Positions 46,515-56,095 of a stretch of DNA of 64,000 nt are shown piece after piece (the first letter of the stretch is position 1; the number at the start of each line of letters is the position of its first letter). This DNA comes from Chelonoidis abingdonii. Its lineage: Eukaryota > Chordata > Testudines > Testudinidae. The position numbers were made by a program, and so were the translations under genes. The notes beneath the pieces were generated by a model that worked only from the letters and a program-made list of their open reading frames with translations, did no database searches and was not told the origin of the DNA. The stretch spans positions 56,889,315 to 56,953,314 of the forward strand of contig NC_133771.1 in assembly GCF_003597395.2 (NCBI RefSeq). Reading direction: 5' to 3'.

Positions 46515-46990
46515 TTTCAGAGGAGTAGCTGTGTTAGTCTGTATCAAAAAAAGCAATGAGGAGTCTTTGTGGCACCTTGGAAACTAATTTATTTGGGCAT
46601 AAGGTCTCGGGGGCTTCAAAAACTTCAGAAACAGACTTCAACAAGAAACTGTAGAACTGGAATTAATTTGCAAACTGGACACCATCAAATTAGGCCTGAA
46701 TAAACACTGGGAGTGGCTGGGTCACTACAAAAAATAATTTTCCCTCTGTTAATATTCACCCCTTCTTGTCAACTGTTGGGAATGGGCCACATCTACCGTA
46801 ACTGAATTGGGCCTCGTTAGCTCTTAACCACTTGGTAAGGGAACTCCCATCTTTTCATGTGCTGTATATTTATCTTTGCCTACTCTTTTTCATTCCATGC
46901 ATCTGATGAGGTGGGTCATAGCCCACGAAAGCTTATGCCCAAATAAATTTGTTAGTCTCTAAGGTGTCACAAGGACTCCTTATTGTTTTT
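46515..46990 (+). mobile_element. Penelope-like retroelement, truncated, with inverted tail copy at its 5' end
   Basis: From 46615 to the stop at 46735-46737 there is an uninterrupted 40-residue C-terminal frame (FKNFRNRLQQETVELELIC...). It is the extreme end of a Penelope-like protein, downstream of the GIY-YIG domain. A 3' tail follows to 46990. The insertion starts at 46515-46612 with an inverted copy of that same tail ('gtggcaccttggaaactaatttatttgggcat'). Flanks GTACACATGTAGG and GTACACAAATAGG (46502-46514, 46991-47003) match at 11 of 13 positions. The tail carries a hammerhead core at 46903-46939. Confidence 0.85.
46903..46939 (+). ncRNA. hammerhead ribozyme motif in Penelope-like tail
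   Basis: The strand order is that of a hammerhead core: CTGATGA (46903-46909), a 5-bp helix GTGGG...CCCAC (46911-46915 and 46922-46926), then GAAA (46927-46930). A minimal third helix GC-TTAT-GC (46931-46938) follows. A two-base-pair helix III with a four-base loop is the weak form reported for hammerheads of Penelope-like elements. The base after helix III is C rather than the expected U, so cleavage may be impaired. Helix I partners were not resolved by eye. Confidence 0.7.
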
Positions 46991-47017
46991 GTACACAAAT
47001 AGGCATTGTGGACCTGA

Positions 47018-47085
47018 TCTAAAAGCCCTTGAAGTCAACTGAAAGATTGCCACTGACTTCAGCGGCCTTTGGATCTGACTCTAGG
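47018..47085. mobile_element. small palindromic MITE
   Basis: 'gacctgatctaaaagccc' at the left and 'ggcctttggatctgactc' at the right are inverted copies around 'ttgaagtcaactgaaagattgccactgacttca'. A related fragment is at 6615-6690. Confidence 0.55.
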
Positions 47086-47153
47086 TATTTGTGTTCACAT
47101 TTACACTTGTATGAAGTTTTTGCCCAGCTTTGCAAAGTTTAGCTCATAGAGTC

Positions 47154-47804
47154 TGTCAAGTTTCCTTCCCCACTCTGAACTTTAGGGTACAGATGTGGGG
47201 ACCTGCATGGACACTTCTAAGCTTAATTACCAGCTTAGATCTGGTATCGCTGCCACCACCCCCAAGCACTACTTTTCTTCCCTGGGTAGTCTTGAGATAC
47301 TTCACCAATTCCCTGGTGAACACAGATCCAAACCCCTTGGATCTAAAAACAAGGAAAAAATCAATCAGGTTTTAAGAAAAAGGCTTTTAATTAAAGAAAA
47401 GAAAGGTAAAAGAAAACCCTCTGGGAGAGATTAGCATACCATCTACTCTCACGGACAACAGATTCAAAACACAGAGGATGTTCCCGTGGGCAAAAATCTT
47501 AATACACACAAGAATACCCAAATTTGATAATTCCCTTAATGGTACCAAGACAAATTACAAAGAAAATAAACATAAACCTATTTATCCCATTCTAAAACTT
47601 ACTACTCTGATAAGAGGCTGGTTCCTTGATCTTTTTCACTCCTGCTGAAACTGAGACTCTAAACAAAGGAAAACTTCCCTCCTTCCTTTTTAAACATCTT
47701 GTTCCCCCATTGGTTCCTCTGGTCAGGTGTCAGCTAGGCTAGGTGAACTTCTTAACCCTTTACAGGTAAAAGAGGCATTAACGCTTAACTATCTGTTTAT
47801 GACA
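47154..47804 (-). mobile_element. complete solo LTR, family A, 651 bp
   Basis: On minus it runs TGTCATAAACAGATAGTTAA ... GAAACTTGACA, starting TG and ending CA with 5-bp inverted ends (TGTCA/TGACA). The 5-bp duplication GAGTC is exact (47149-47153 and 47805-47809), as expected for ERV-L-type or similar integration. A possible ATTAAA poly(A) signal lies on minus near 47388. No internal retroviral sequence remains, so this is the product of LTR-LTR recombination. It is the reference copy for the partial ones at 1, 12898 and 29651. Confidence 0.9.
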
Positions 47805-47809
47805 GAGTC

Positions 47810-49565
47810 CAAAAGATAATGTACCATAACAGAGAAAACAGTGCAGAGCTCTAAACCACCTGAGTAAGGTATCTTTTCACGTTCCTAATTTTGTGCTCAT
47901 TTCTGCAAGAGTCTGAGCACCCCGCAGTTCCTATCATAGACAGTGGGAGTTGAAGGAACTTTGGCATTTTTCAGAAATGTTCAGCACTTGAAAGCATTGA
48001 GTTCTTTATCTATAGTTATAACTAACAGTAAAATAAGATATAAAAGTACTTTCTGGACAGAAATATGTCCCCTTCATCAGAGATCAAATTGCAGAGAAAA
48101 GGGAATCATTGGTGTGTGTTTCCTGTGTTTTTCCCTGACATTTATAGCAGGAATATTCTGAGTGATGTATTTTATTTTTTAAATCCTCTATAGGACTAAT
48201 TAAATTTTTTTATTCCAGATTTTGAATTTTGTGTTTTCTTAAGAAAATACAATATGTTGGAAAGAAAGAACTCTGTGGCCTTATACTGAAGGCATTTGCT
48301 TTTGACATGTCTGTCAGTAAAAACCAGCCAATGGCTTTGAAATCTTGGCAGCATTTGCCACTGTTCAGATAAGACTGGAATTAAGAGGTCTGTTGCCTTG
48401 CAGCCCAAAGAGAAGGTGGGAGTGAACCGATCATTTAGTGTTAAATATTTAAAATTTGTTAGAGAAGGTGAGGGCAAAAAATAATCTCTCTCTCCTATGT
48501 TACAAAGTTGATTCATAGGTTGACAAAGGTATTTGAACTATATGATCAAACAGTGTTTTAGTGACCTGTTATTCTAATGAGATTCCTGAGTCAGCACTAC
48601 AGAGATAAAAGATTAGCTGAGAAGAGGAACAATTGTATTTGCTGGTGAATATGGAATGAAATACAGTCTGTGGCTATAACTTGATAGCTTGAGTCACAAA
48701 AAAAGATACATATTCTTTTTGCATGAGCTCTTCATAGAATTCACCTGGGAAATAGTGAGGAATTTGCTTTTCCAAAAGAAAGCTTTTGTAATTCTTTATA
48801 CTATTTATCCTCTACATGCAAACAGCCATCTGTCTCTTTTCACTCACCCAAAAGGAGAAAGGACAGTAAGAAAATGATTCCAGTACTCCAGCATATAAAA
48901 TATGGTGGGCATTTATTAAAAGACTAAAAATTGGTAAAAGGAATAGTGCACAAGTCACAAGATTACTGAAGGCCATTTTCCTTCCTTAATGACTATTTAC
49001 ATATCATTAAAAACAAGTACGTACAGTATATCTATTTGTAACAATGTTTGATATGTTGCCTTGTTGCTTACAAAGACTTTCTTAAAGAAGCACACTTTTA
49101 CTAACATGCAATCAACTTTTGTAGTTTTTTTTTCATTGCAGAGTTCTTGTAAATCAATCACACTCATACAATGGTTTGCATTTCAGTAGGCAACTGTATT
49201 TTCTGTTGTTCACAATGTTAGGCCCCGATCCTTCAAACACTTCCATGTGTGAATGAGAGACTACTCACATGTACTAAGTTATTTACTTGCAGAGACTTAG
49301 TGTCATTTGACAATAATTTGTCTTTAATACCTAGATTTACTAGTTCCTTTATCAGTTTATGGAAAGGTGCCATTAGGCAAAGGAAGCAATTGATAGCTGG
49401 CATCCGATCAAGTAACCTTATGTTGCCACCTTTTTTTGAATCTTTGCAATGCAGTAAAAAGTCACTTTTGCCTTTGCATTATTGAGTCCAAAATCAATTC
49501 AATATTAAACATACCAATCCCTGTAAAAACATTATATTTTCACCAATAATTCCATTCTGGGCAAA
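47810..49565. other. unassigned sequence
   Basis: No gene is recognised. At 49222-49262 'ggccccgatccttcaaacacttccatgtgtgaatgagagactactcaca' looks like the end of an old palindromic MITE. The 106-residue minus frame at 48196-48516 has no known domain. Confidence 0.4.
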
Positions 49566-49573
49566 TTCTAGCC

Positions 49574-49907
49574 CAGGGATCGGCAACCTTTGGCACGTAG
49601 CTCACCAGGGTAAGCCTCCTGGTGGGCCAGACCAGTTTGTTCACCTGCCGTGTCTGCATGTTCGGACAATTGCAGGTCCCACTGGCTGCGATTCGCCACT
49701 CCAGGCCAATGGGGGCTGCAGAAAGTGGTGAGAGCCGAGGGATGTGCTGGCTGCCACTTCCCACCATCCACATTGGCCTGGAGCGGCGAACCGCGGCCAG
49801 TGAGACCCGCTATCAGCCGAACCTGCAGACGTGGCAGGTAAACAAACTGGCCCGGCCCACCGGGGGCTTACCTCGGCAAGCCACATGCCAAAGGTTGCAA
49901 ACCCCTG
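49574..49907. mobile_element. hAT-type MITE family C, 334 bp
   Basis: Ends: CAGGGATCGGCAACCTTTGG left and, on minus, CAGGGGTTTGCAACCTTTGG right. The flanks TTCTAGCC and TTCTAGCT match at 7 of 8 positions. The interior has the palindromic pair 'cagtttgttcacctgccg' and 'tggcaggtaaacaaactgg'. It is about the same length as the copy at 22940-23272. Confidence 0.9.
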
Positions 49908-50283
49908 TTCTAGCTACATGCTTATAAATAACTTCATAGTCAACCCCTTTTTTAAAAAAATCAGTTTGCCTGTTGAAAGAGTTCTGTAAAAAAAAAATAT
50001 CAACCTCACAATTTTTAAAAGATTTTATTATTAAACTAGACTTTTGACTGATTGAAAAAAGACAGGACTGTCTTGAATATTCAGTTTAGGAATAGGTGTT
50101 ATCTTATTAGGAAGGATCTATCAGCAGATTTTTTTTCTTGTGCTCTCTTCCTTCCATCTACTCCCTCATTTGTGTTGTTCAGTGATTTTGGTTTATTGCT
50201 TTAAGAAAGGAGTTAGTCAAGACATTTCTAGGAGTTTGAATTCAGTAAGAAAAAAACATTAAAAGTTAAGGCTTAAGTAAGAG

Positions 50284-50366
50284 CGTGATGTGGCTCAAAA
50301 GCTTGTTTCTGTCACCAACAGAAGCTGGTCCAATGAAAGATATTACTTCACCCACCTTGTCTTTCA
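50284..50366 (+). mobile_element. Penelope-like tail fragment, type 2
   Basis: 'gctcaaaagcttgtttctgtcaccaacagaagctggtccaatgaaagatattacttcacccaccttgtc' is the same tail type as at 2484-2575, in plus orientation. The position expected to read GAAA in a hammerhead core reads AAAA. Nothing upstream of the tail is kept. Confidence 0.6.
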
Positions 50367-50494
50367 ACTACTTAGGCAGTTAACTATTCCCAGATGGAAC
50401 TGGAGTGTCTCATTTCCTTCGGTGGAGCCTGTCAGAGCTGGGCTGGACCTGTCTCCCTTAAAGGATGAGGTCTGTGGCACACCATTGTAACTAT

Positions 50495-52156
50495 TGTGAC
50501 AGACCCAGACCAGTTGGGTACAGGAGTCTGGTAGAAGGCAAATATATTGGCCACTGGATGAATAGTTTTCTGTTCTCTGAGTGATCAGAACAGGGGCTGC
50601 CCTAGAGCAATCAGGAACCTGCTAGAACCAATTAAGGCAGGCAAGCTAATTAAGACACCTGGAGCCAATTAAGTATCAGAGGGGTAGCTGTGTTAGTCTG
50701 GATCTGTAAAAGCAACAAAGAGTCTTGTGCGCACCTTATAGACTAACAGACGTTTTGGAGCATGAGCTTTCGTCTGGTAACCCACTTCATCGGATGCATT
50801 GGAGTGGAAATTTTTCCAGGGAGGATATATATAAGCAAAGCAAGAAGGCAAGGCTAGAGATAACAAGGTTGTTCCTCAGGAGGATGAGGCCCTCTCTTTA
50901 GCAGATTGCAGGTGTGAAAACAGGAGGAGAAATGGTTCTGAGTTGGCAAGCAATTCACAGTCTTTTTTGTTTATCGCTGAGCTGGTTGGTGGTCAAATTT
51001 GCAGATGAACTGAAGCTCAAGCAGTTTCTCTTGAAGTCTGGTCCTGAAAGTTTTTTTTGCTGCAGGATGGCCACCTTAAGATCTGCCTATAGTGGTGGCC
51101 AGGGAGGTTGAAGTGTTCTCCTACAGGTTTTTGTATATTGCCATTCCTAATATCTGATTTGTCTCCATTTATCCCTTTCCGTAGAGACTGTCCAGTTTGG
51201 CGATGTACATAGCAGAGGGGATTGCTGGCATATGATGGCGTATATTACATTGGTGAATGTGCAGGTGAATGAGCTGGTGTGGTGTGCTGATCTGTTAGGT
51301 CCTGATGTGGGTGTCACTATGGTTGTAGCTATGTAGGGCAGAGCTGGCATCAAGGTTTGTTGCATGATTGGTCTGAGTTAGAGTTATTATGGTGCAGTGT
51401 GCAGTTACTGTGAGAATTATGCTTTCAGGTTGAGTTGTCTGTGGGCGTAGGGACTGGCCTGCCACCCAAGGTTGTGAAAGTGTGGAATTATTGTCCAGGA
51501 TGGGTTGTAGATCCCTGATGAGCGTTGGAGGGGTTTTAGCTGAGGACTGTATGTGATGAAACTTACTAGAATGAATTTTATGGCAGCAGACTAATCAGGC
51601 ACCTGGTTTAAAAGGACCTTCCGTTAGTTAGTGGTGGGTGTCAAGGAGCAGGGGTGAGAGAGGTGCTGCTGGACGGAGGAGTACAACGTGATCAGGGCTT
51701 CAGGTGGAAGATCCTGGGTGGATAAGAAGGTGTTGGGGGGAGGCCATGGGAAGTAGCCCAGGGAGTTGTAGCTGTTCAACGCTATACAGAAGACATGTTA
51801 GACGCTGCTATCCAAGGCCCCTGGGCTGACCCCGGTGTAAGAGGGTGGGCCCAGGTACCCCACCCACCAACTCCTGATTGGACAAGGAGGTGTTGACATG
51901 GTTGTGGAAACACCAGAAGGAAGATCTAATTTGGAAAGAGATCTGGCATGTCTCGACCCACTAGGTGGACACAAGTACTGTGATTGTTGCACTTCTTGTC
52001 CGCCATGGCTTGGGTGGCCAATGTGAGGTTAGCGAGTTGAATGGCAAATTTTCAGCCTCTAGCAGACTCAACCAAACTGAGGGCAGCCATGACCTCTTGA
52101 GGCGAGCAAATCTGTAAAAAGTGCAGACCCACCAAGCAGAGGAGAACTTTGTCACA
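50495..52156. mobile_element. LTR-like unit with TGTGACA ends, split by a Penelope-like insertion
   Basis: Left end TGTGACAGACCCAGAC, right end CTTTGTCACA, giving inverted TGTGACA-type ends. The flanks CTAT and TTAT match at 3 of 4 positions. Without the nested Penelope-like fragment the unit would be near 780 bp, a size fitting a solo LTR. A TATA-like TTTAAAAGG lies at 51609-51617. The class is uncertain: LTR of an unidentified retroelement is favoured; a DNA transposon is possible. Frames at 51798-51992 and 51961-52428 lie here and extend past its edge; they are not genes. Confidence 0.5.
50674..51558 (-). mobile_element. Penelope-like retroelement 3' end with GIY-YIG remnant
   Basis: Minus-strand translation gives TLIRDLQPILDNNSTLS (near 51480-51530), SFTCTFTNVIYAIICQQ (about 51223-51273), MYIAKLDSLYGKG (about 51175) and NGDKSDIRNGNIQKPVGEHF (about 51110-51170), ending in FRTRLQEKLLELQFICKF. 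These are the linker and GIY-YIG endonuclease region of Penelope-like proteins, where 'MYIGQTGQSLRKG' would be typical. The catalytic-site residues are altered, and stops and frame changes make it inactive. The tail reaches 50674 ('tatcagaggggtagctgtg' on plus). Its hammerhead is damaged (CCGATGA, broken helix II). Confidence 0.85.
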
Positions 52157-52315
52157 TTATGATTACAGTTTTGTGAGCAAATTACAGTCTTTGGCTGATC
52201 AACAAGTTCAACCGTGCAAGAAACAGATGTTATAGATTCCCCTGTCCCCTCCCCATTTCTCTTATCATTGTTTCTAACTTTTAAGCCCACGGAACTTTTC
52301 ACACTGTGAGAAATG

Positions 52316-52340
52316 ATATATATATATATATATATATATA
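52316..52340. repeat. AT dinucleotide microsatellite
   Basis: An uninterrupted alternating AT run of about 25 bases. Confidence 0.95.
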
Positions 52341-52439
52341 CCTGACCAATATGCATGCCAACATTATGTAGGCAGGGTTGGCTTAACCCTTCATCCACAC
52401 AGTTTATTGAGTATCTTTTTTCAGACAAGGGGTAACAAT

Positions 52440-52537
52440 GTCAAAAGTACCTAAGTGACTTAGAAGCTTAAGTCTCATTTTCAAAATTGACTTAGGTATG
52501 TGCTCCTCTATCACTTAGGTGCTTTTAAAAACTTTGC
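52440..52537. mobile_element. palindromic MITE
   Basis: 'gtcaaaagtacctaagtgactta' at the left pairs with 'atcacttaggtgcttttaaaa' at the right, around 'gtctcattttcaaaattgactta'. It is a small imperfect palindrome with no coding content. Confidence 0.6.
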
Positions 52538-52720
52538 CCAAACTTGCAAAATTTGAAGCTCTATCTGCATTATACAACCATAAAAGAACCCATGATGCTT
52601 TTGGTAAGAGACAGGGTATTATCATTGCACAAAAATCTCCCTTTTTCCTTCTCTCTTGCTGACGCACTCCATTATTCAGTAGCATTTGAGCCCCTACTAC
52701 TTGCTACCCTGCACTGTTAG

Positions 52721-52945
52721 CCTTGCCTACACTAGAAGAGTTAGTATAATATTACAGTAGCTTCTACCAAAGTTGAAATGCATGTGCTGGTTTAAACAGA
52801 CACAGGCATTTTTACCATCATGTCGGTTTTCGTGATGACACTGTAATAAAAATGCCTGAGCTGCAGCTACACATTAGTGCTTCCCCCATTGGTAGCACGC
52901 ATGCAGCTGCACCACTGCTAATTGCAGATGTAGGTCCTAGTTTTA
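52721..52945. mobile_element. MITE with GCCTACACTAG-type ends
   Basis: Left 'agccttgcctacactagaag' and right 'gcagatgtaggtcctag' are imperfect inverted ends. The same end style ('gtctacactgcaa', 'gtctagactagg') recurs at 59624 and 59990. The unit is non-coding. Confidence 0.45.
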
Positions 52946-53383
52946 TTGGTATAACTACATCCATAGTGGCTACTTCAGGTGTCTGGTATTGCAAGGAATC
53001 TATTTGGGGATGAATTATGACATGCATATAAAAATATTAGAATATAATTTTTACTGAGACATGCTGAATCAGGCTAGGGGCTTTGCCAGAATGTCTCCCA
53101 AGATATTGAGTTAGCCCAATAACAGGGAATGGTAATGACTATTTATTAAGTGAGACAATATTAGCATGAAATCTGCTAAATAGGGATAAATTTACTGTGG
53201 CTAGTACTAACTGGTTGACTAGGTGTTAACCAGATATGAATATTCTAATCTCTGATCTATTGATACATGATTGCCAAATAAAAATTAAGGGATATATTTT
53301 CTTGGCTACTCAGAAAACAATAACAGGTGGCTTTGATCCTGAGTGGTGGGTCTCAGGTGACTTCTGCTAAGGATGGCAACATT
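52946..53383. other. unassigned AT-rich sequence
   Basis: No gene or element is recognised. Confidence 0.4.
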
Positions 53384-53480
53384 ATTATTTTTTGCATTTC
53401 AGTAGCACCTTAACAGCCCCAATTAGATTGCTAGGTGCTGTGCAAACACATACAAGCAGTAAGAAACTGTTCCAGTCCCA
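53384..53480 (-). repeat. MIR/CORE-SINE-like fragment
   Basis: 'tttcagtagcaccttaacagccccaattagattgctaggtgctgtgcaaacacatacaa' matches the left part of the repeats at 4795 and 12175. Confidence 0.5.
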
Positions 53481-53769
53481 AATATCTCAGAACTGAAAAA
53501 CTAATCTCTGTATATCATTATAATTGTTTGTCTGCTAATATAATATATGTTACAAACTGGAATGTTTTATGCACCCTTCCATTTAGTAAGTTACAATACT
53601 GTATATGCAGTTTTGGATTTTGTCTGGGTTTTTTAAGTATCAACGAGATCTACAAAACTGGTAATTTGAATGAACAATTACCAAGATAGCATGTGGTGGT
53701 TTGCATTCATTTCTATTTGCACAGTTTTGTAAATATGGCTATGAATTTCTCTGTGCCTCAGCTTCATAC

Positions 53770-53870
53770 ACACAGACTTACGGCCAGAAGGGACCACTGT
53801 GATCATCTAGTCTGATCTGCTGTATTACCCAGGCCATGAAATTCTATCACCTGTAAAATCTAGCTAATGA
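53770..53870 (-). mobile_element. CR1 LINE 3' end, antisense
   Basis: 'acggccagaagggaccactgtgatcatctagtctgatctgctg' followed by 'caggccatgaaattctatcac' is the antisense CR1 3' untranslated end. Only about 100 bases are kept. Confidence 0.75.
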
Positions 53871-53945
53871 TCCTTCGTTACTTCAAAGGAGTATTTTGAG
53901 AGTTAATTCATTAATATTTTCAGACCGTGAGATGAAAAACATTAT

Positions 53946-54075
53946 GGCTCTGATGCAGCAAGGTACTTACGCATGCAGCTAAGTTTCAGCATGTGAGTAA
54001 ACCTATTGAAATCAGTGGGACTACTCAGAGCCTTAAAGTTATATATATATTTACACACCTTGCTGAACTGGAGCC
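53946..54075. mobile_element. palindromic MITE
   Basis: Left 'ggctctgatgcagcaaggtactta' and right 'acaccttgctgaactggagcc' are inverted copies. The centre 'catgtgagtaaacctattgaaatcagtgggactactca' fits a family of palindromic MITEs. Confidence 0.65.
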
Positions 54076-54216
54076 TACAAAAGGCAAAGCAGAAGTATGG
54101 TCATTTTTAGTTCATTTACTAAGTTAAAAATGTTAGTTCTGGAATGAGACTGTCTCATAGACAAAGTTGTCTCAGAGTTAAGATTACCCTGTTTGAAGAA
54201 AATCAGTTCAATAGAT

Positions 54217-54501
54217 CAGGGATCGGCAACCTTTGGCAAGCAGCCCGCCAGGGTAAGCCCTCTGGCAGGCCATGCCAGTTTGTTTACCTGCCGCATCCGT
54301 AGGTTCGGCCGATCACGGCTCCCACTGGCTCCGGTTCACTGCTCTAGGCCAATGGGGGCAGCAAGAAGCGGTGGCCAGCACATCGCTCAGCTTGTGCCAC
54401 TTCCTGCAGCCCTCACTGTGGACATGGCAGGTAAACAAACCGGCCCCCTCCATCACAGTACTTACCCTGGCGGGCCTCATGCCAAAGGTTGCCAATTCCT
54501 G
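54217..54501. mobile_element. hAT-type MITE family C, internally deleted, 285 bp
   Basis: Ends: CAGGGATCGGCAACCTTTGG left and, on minus, CAGGAATTGGCAACCTTTGG right. The duplication CAATAGAT is exact (54209-54216 and 54502-54509). Compared with 49574-49907 it lacks about 50 bases of the right half, from after 'tcctgcagccc' to before 'ctgtggacatggcaggtaaac'. Confidence 0.92.
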
Positions 54502-54509
54502 CAATAGAT

Positions 54510-55917
54510 ATTATTTTTGTCAAAATCAGTGAGTTTTAAATGTTTCATTCTGTTTGTTTAAATCAGTGCAAATCTTGTGTGGTTTAAAAACCTGGGGCCA
54601 TCTCAAACCCAGAAGCACCTCAAACTCGGTATCATTTCATTGTGTAATTCATGTCAAATTTGGGAATGTTTCAAATTCTTAACCATGCAATTTTAAATAT
54701 TCATACTTTAAAATTACTAAACTGATTTTTTTTCCAAACCTGTCTTGTTTGGTAGATTTCCTGGAGATTTAAAATCCTTGTCTGAATATTGTATGTACTT
54801 CCTATGTATAAGCTTGTGTAAGAAATTCCAATTTGTGCTGTATCACATTTATTGTATTAATTAATAAATAACTTACAGTGAAAGGTGACATAATTCAACT
54901 AGCACTGAAATCAGCTGAAAATCACCCATTGGTTTTAATGGGAGATGAATTGGGCCCAAAGAAATCCTGTATTTTAAGGCTCCATATTCCCTGACTCTGA
55001 GTTCTTGAATACTCCATTTTAACTTTATATTGATGCTATAATTTTTGCATGAATGTATCATAGAGAGAGAGAGAGAGAGAGAAAGAATACTTTAGGGATT
55101 TTTAAGTATCTTGCTGGGACTCTTTTTGTATCCCCACACCTGTAAATGAGTTACCAATAAGAACAGAGCAGTAAAAAAATCTAAAATGACCTAAAAATAT
55201 TCCAGTAAAATAGCTTCCTTATACAGTTTCTTTAAAATGTCATGACTTTAAAGTTTGATCATACAGACCTGCAGGGTTAGAAGCAAGTGCTGTGTGTCCA
55301 ACTGGAAATCTGACAATCTTCCCTTTACAAAGCTACTGCCTCCAGCCCTGCATGACTGCAAGGTATTGGACTTTAAAGCAGTGATATTTTTAGGTACAGA
55401 AAAGATGTTTCAGAGCCAGGATTAAAACTTGTCCATTCTAGACCTCAAGGAGGTTTAATTTGGGTGTAAAGAGGAAGGAACATTTTTTAAAACAATTAAT
55501 GTTTTTTAAAGGTGTCTGTCTGGAGCTGCTGTAAGGATAAGTCGAAGGGGAGATAACTTAGTGGGTCATGAGCAGGGGAGGCACCAACGCATTCATCATA
55601 TGGCCCATCAATTTAACACATAGATAATGCCACCATGTATGGAGTATGTAGCATACAGAGCATCTGTATTTATACATCTTGCATCCCAGAAAAATCCTCT
55701 ATGGCACTATCCTTCCCTGAGCTCCCATCTTAATGGTAGAGCTCTGTACCAGTCCCTGTGCACAGCTGTGATGTAATGTCACAGTGTGGTGCTGGATTAA
55801 TGACTTTGCCAGTGAATGGCACCATTCTTAGGGAAAATACAACAAGTGTGTTACAAAGCACACAACACAACGGCTCAGCAAAGGAAGAGAAGATGCATCT
55901 AATTGAGAACATCAGGT
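54510..55917. other. unassigned; GA microsatellite at 55062-55082
   Basis: An AG run of about 21 bases lies at 55062-55082. The stretch 54890-54960 ('ttcaactagcactgaaatcagctgaaaatcacccattgg') looks like a partial MITE. No gene is supported. Confidence 0.4.
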
Positions 55918-56033
55918 TGGGTTTCCAAAAATGCTGACTGTTGGTGTCAATCTGCTCCCACTAAACTCAGTGATAAAATTCCTGCGGATTTCAATGGGAG
56001 TTGGGCTGTCACTGAGCGCTTTTGAAAATTCCA
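55918..56033. mobile_element. palindromic MITE
   Basis: Left 'gggtttccaaaaatgctgac' and right 'gagcgcttttgaaaattcc' are inverted copies around 'ttcaatgggagttgggc'. Non-coding. Confidence 0.6.
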
Positions 56034-56095
56034 TCCCTGATTTATAAAGTCAAAGAATCAGGAAATGCTTTACTTACAACAGTGAAACTATTAGG

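Noticed and set aside
51961..52428. 155-residue minus-strand frame
   Set aside because: Overlaps the end of the LTR-like unit and the AT microsatellite (IYIYIYIYI run); no domain.
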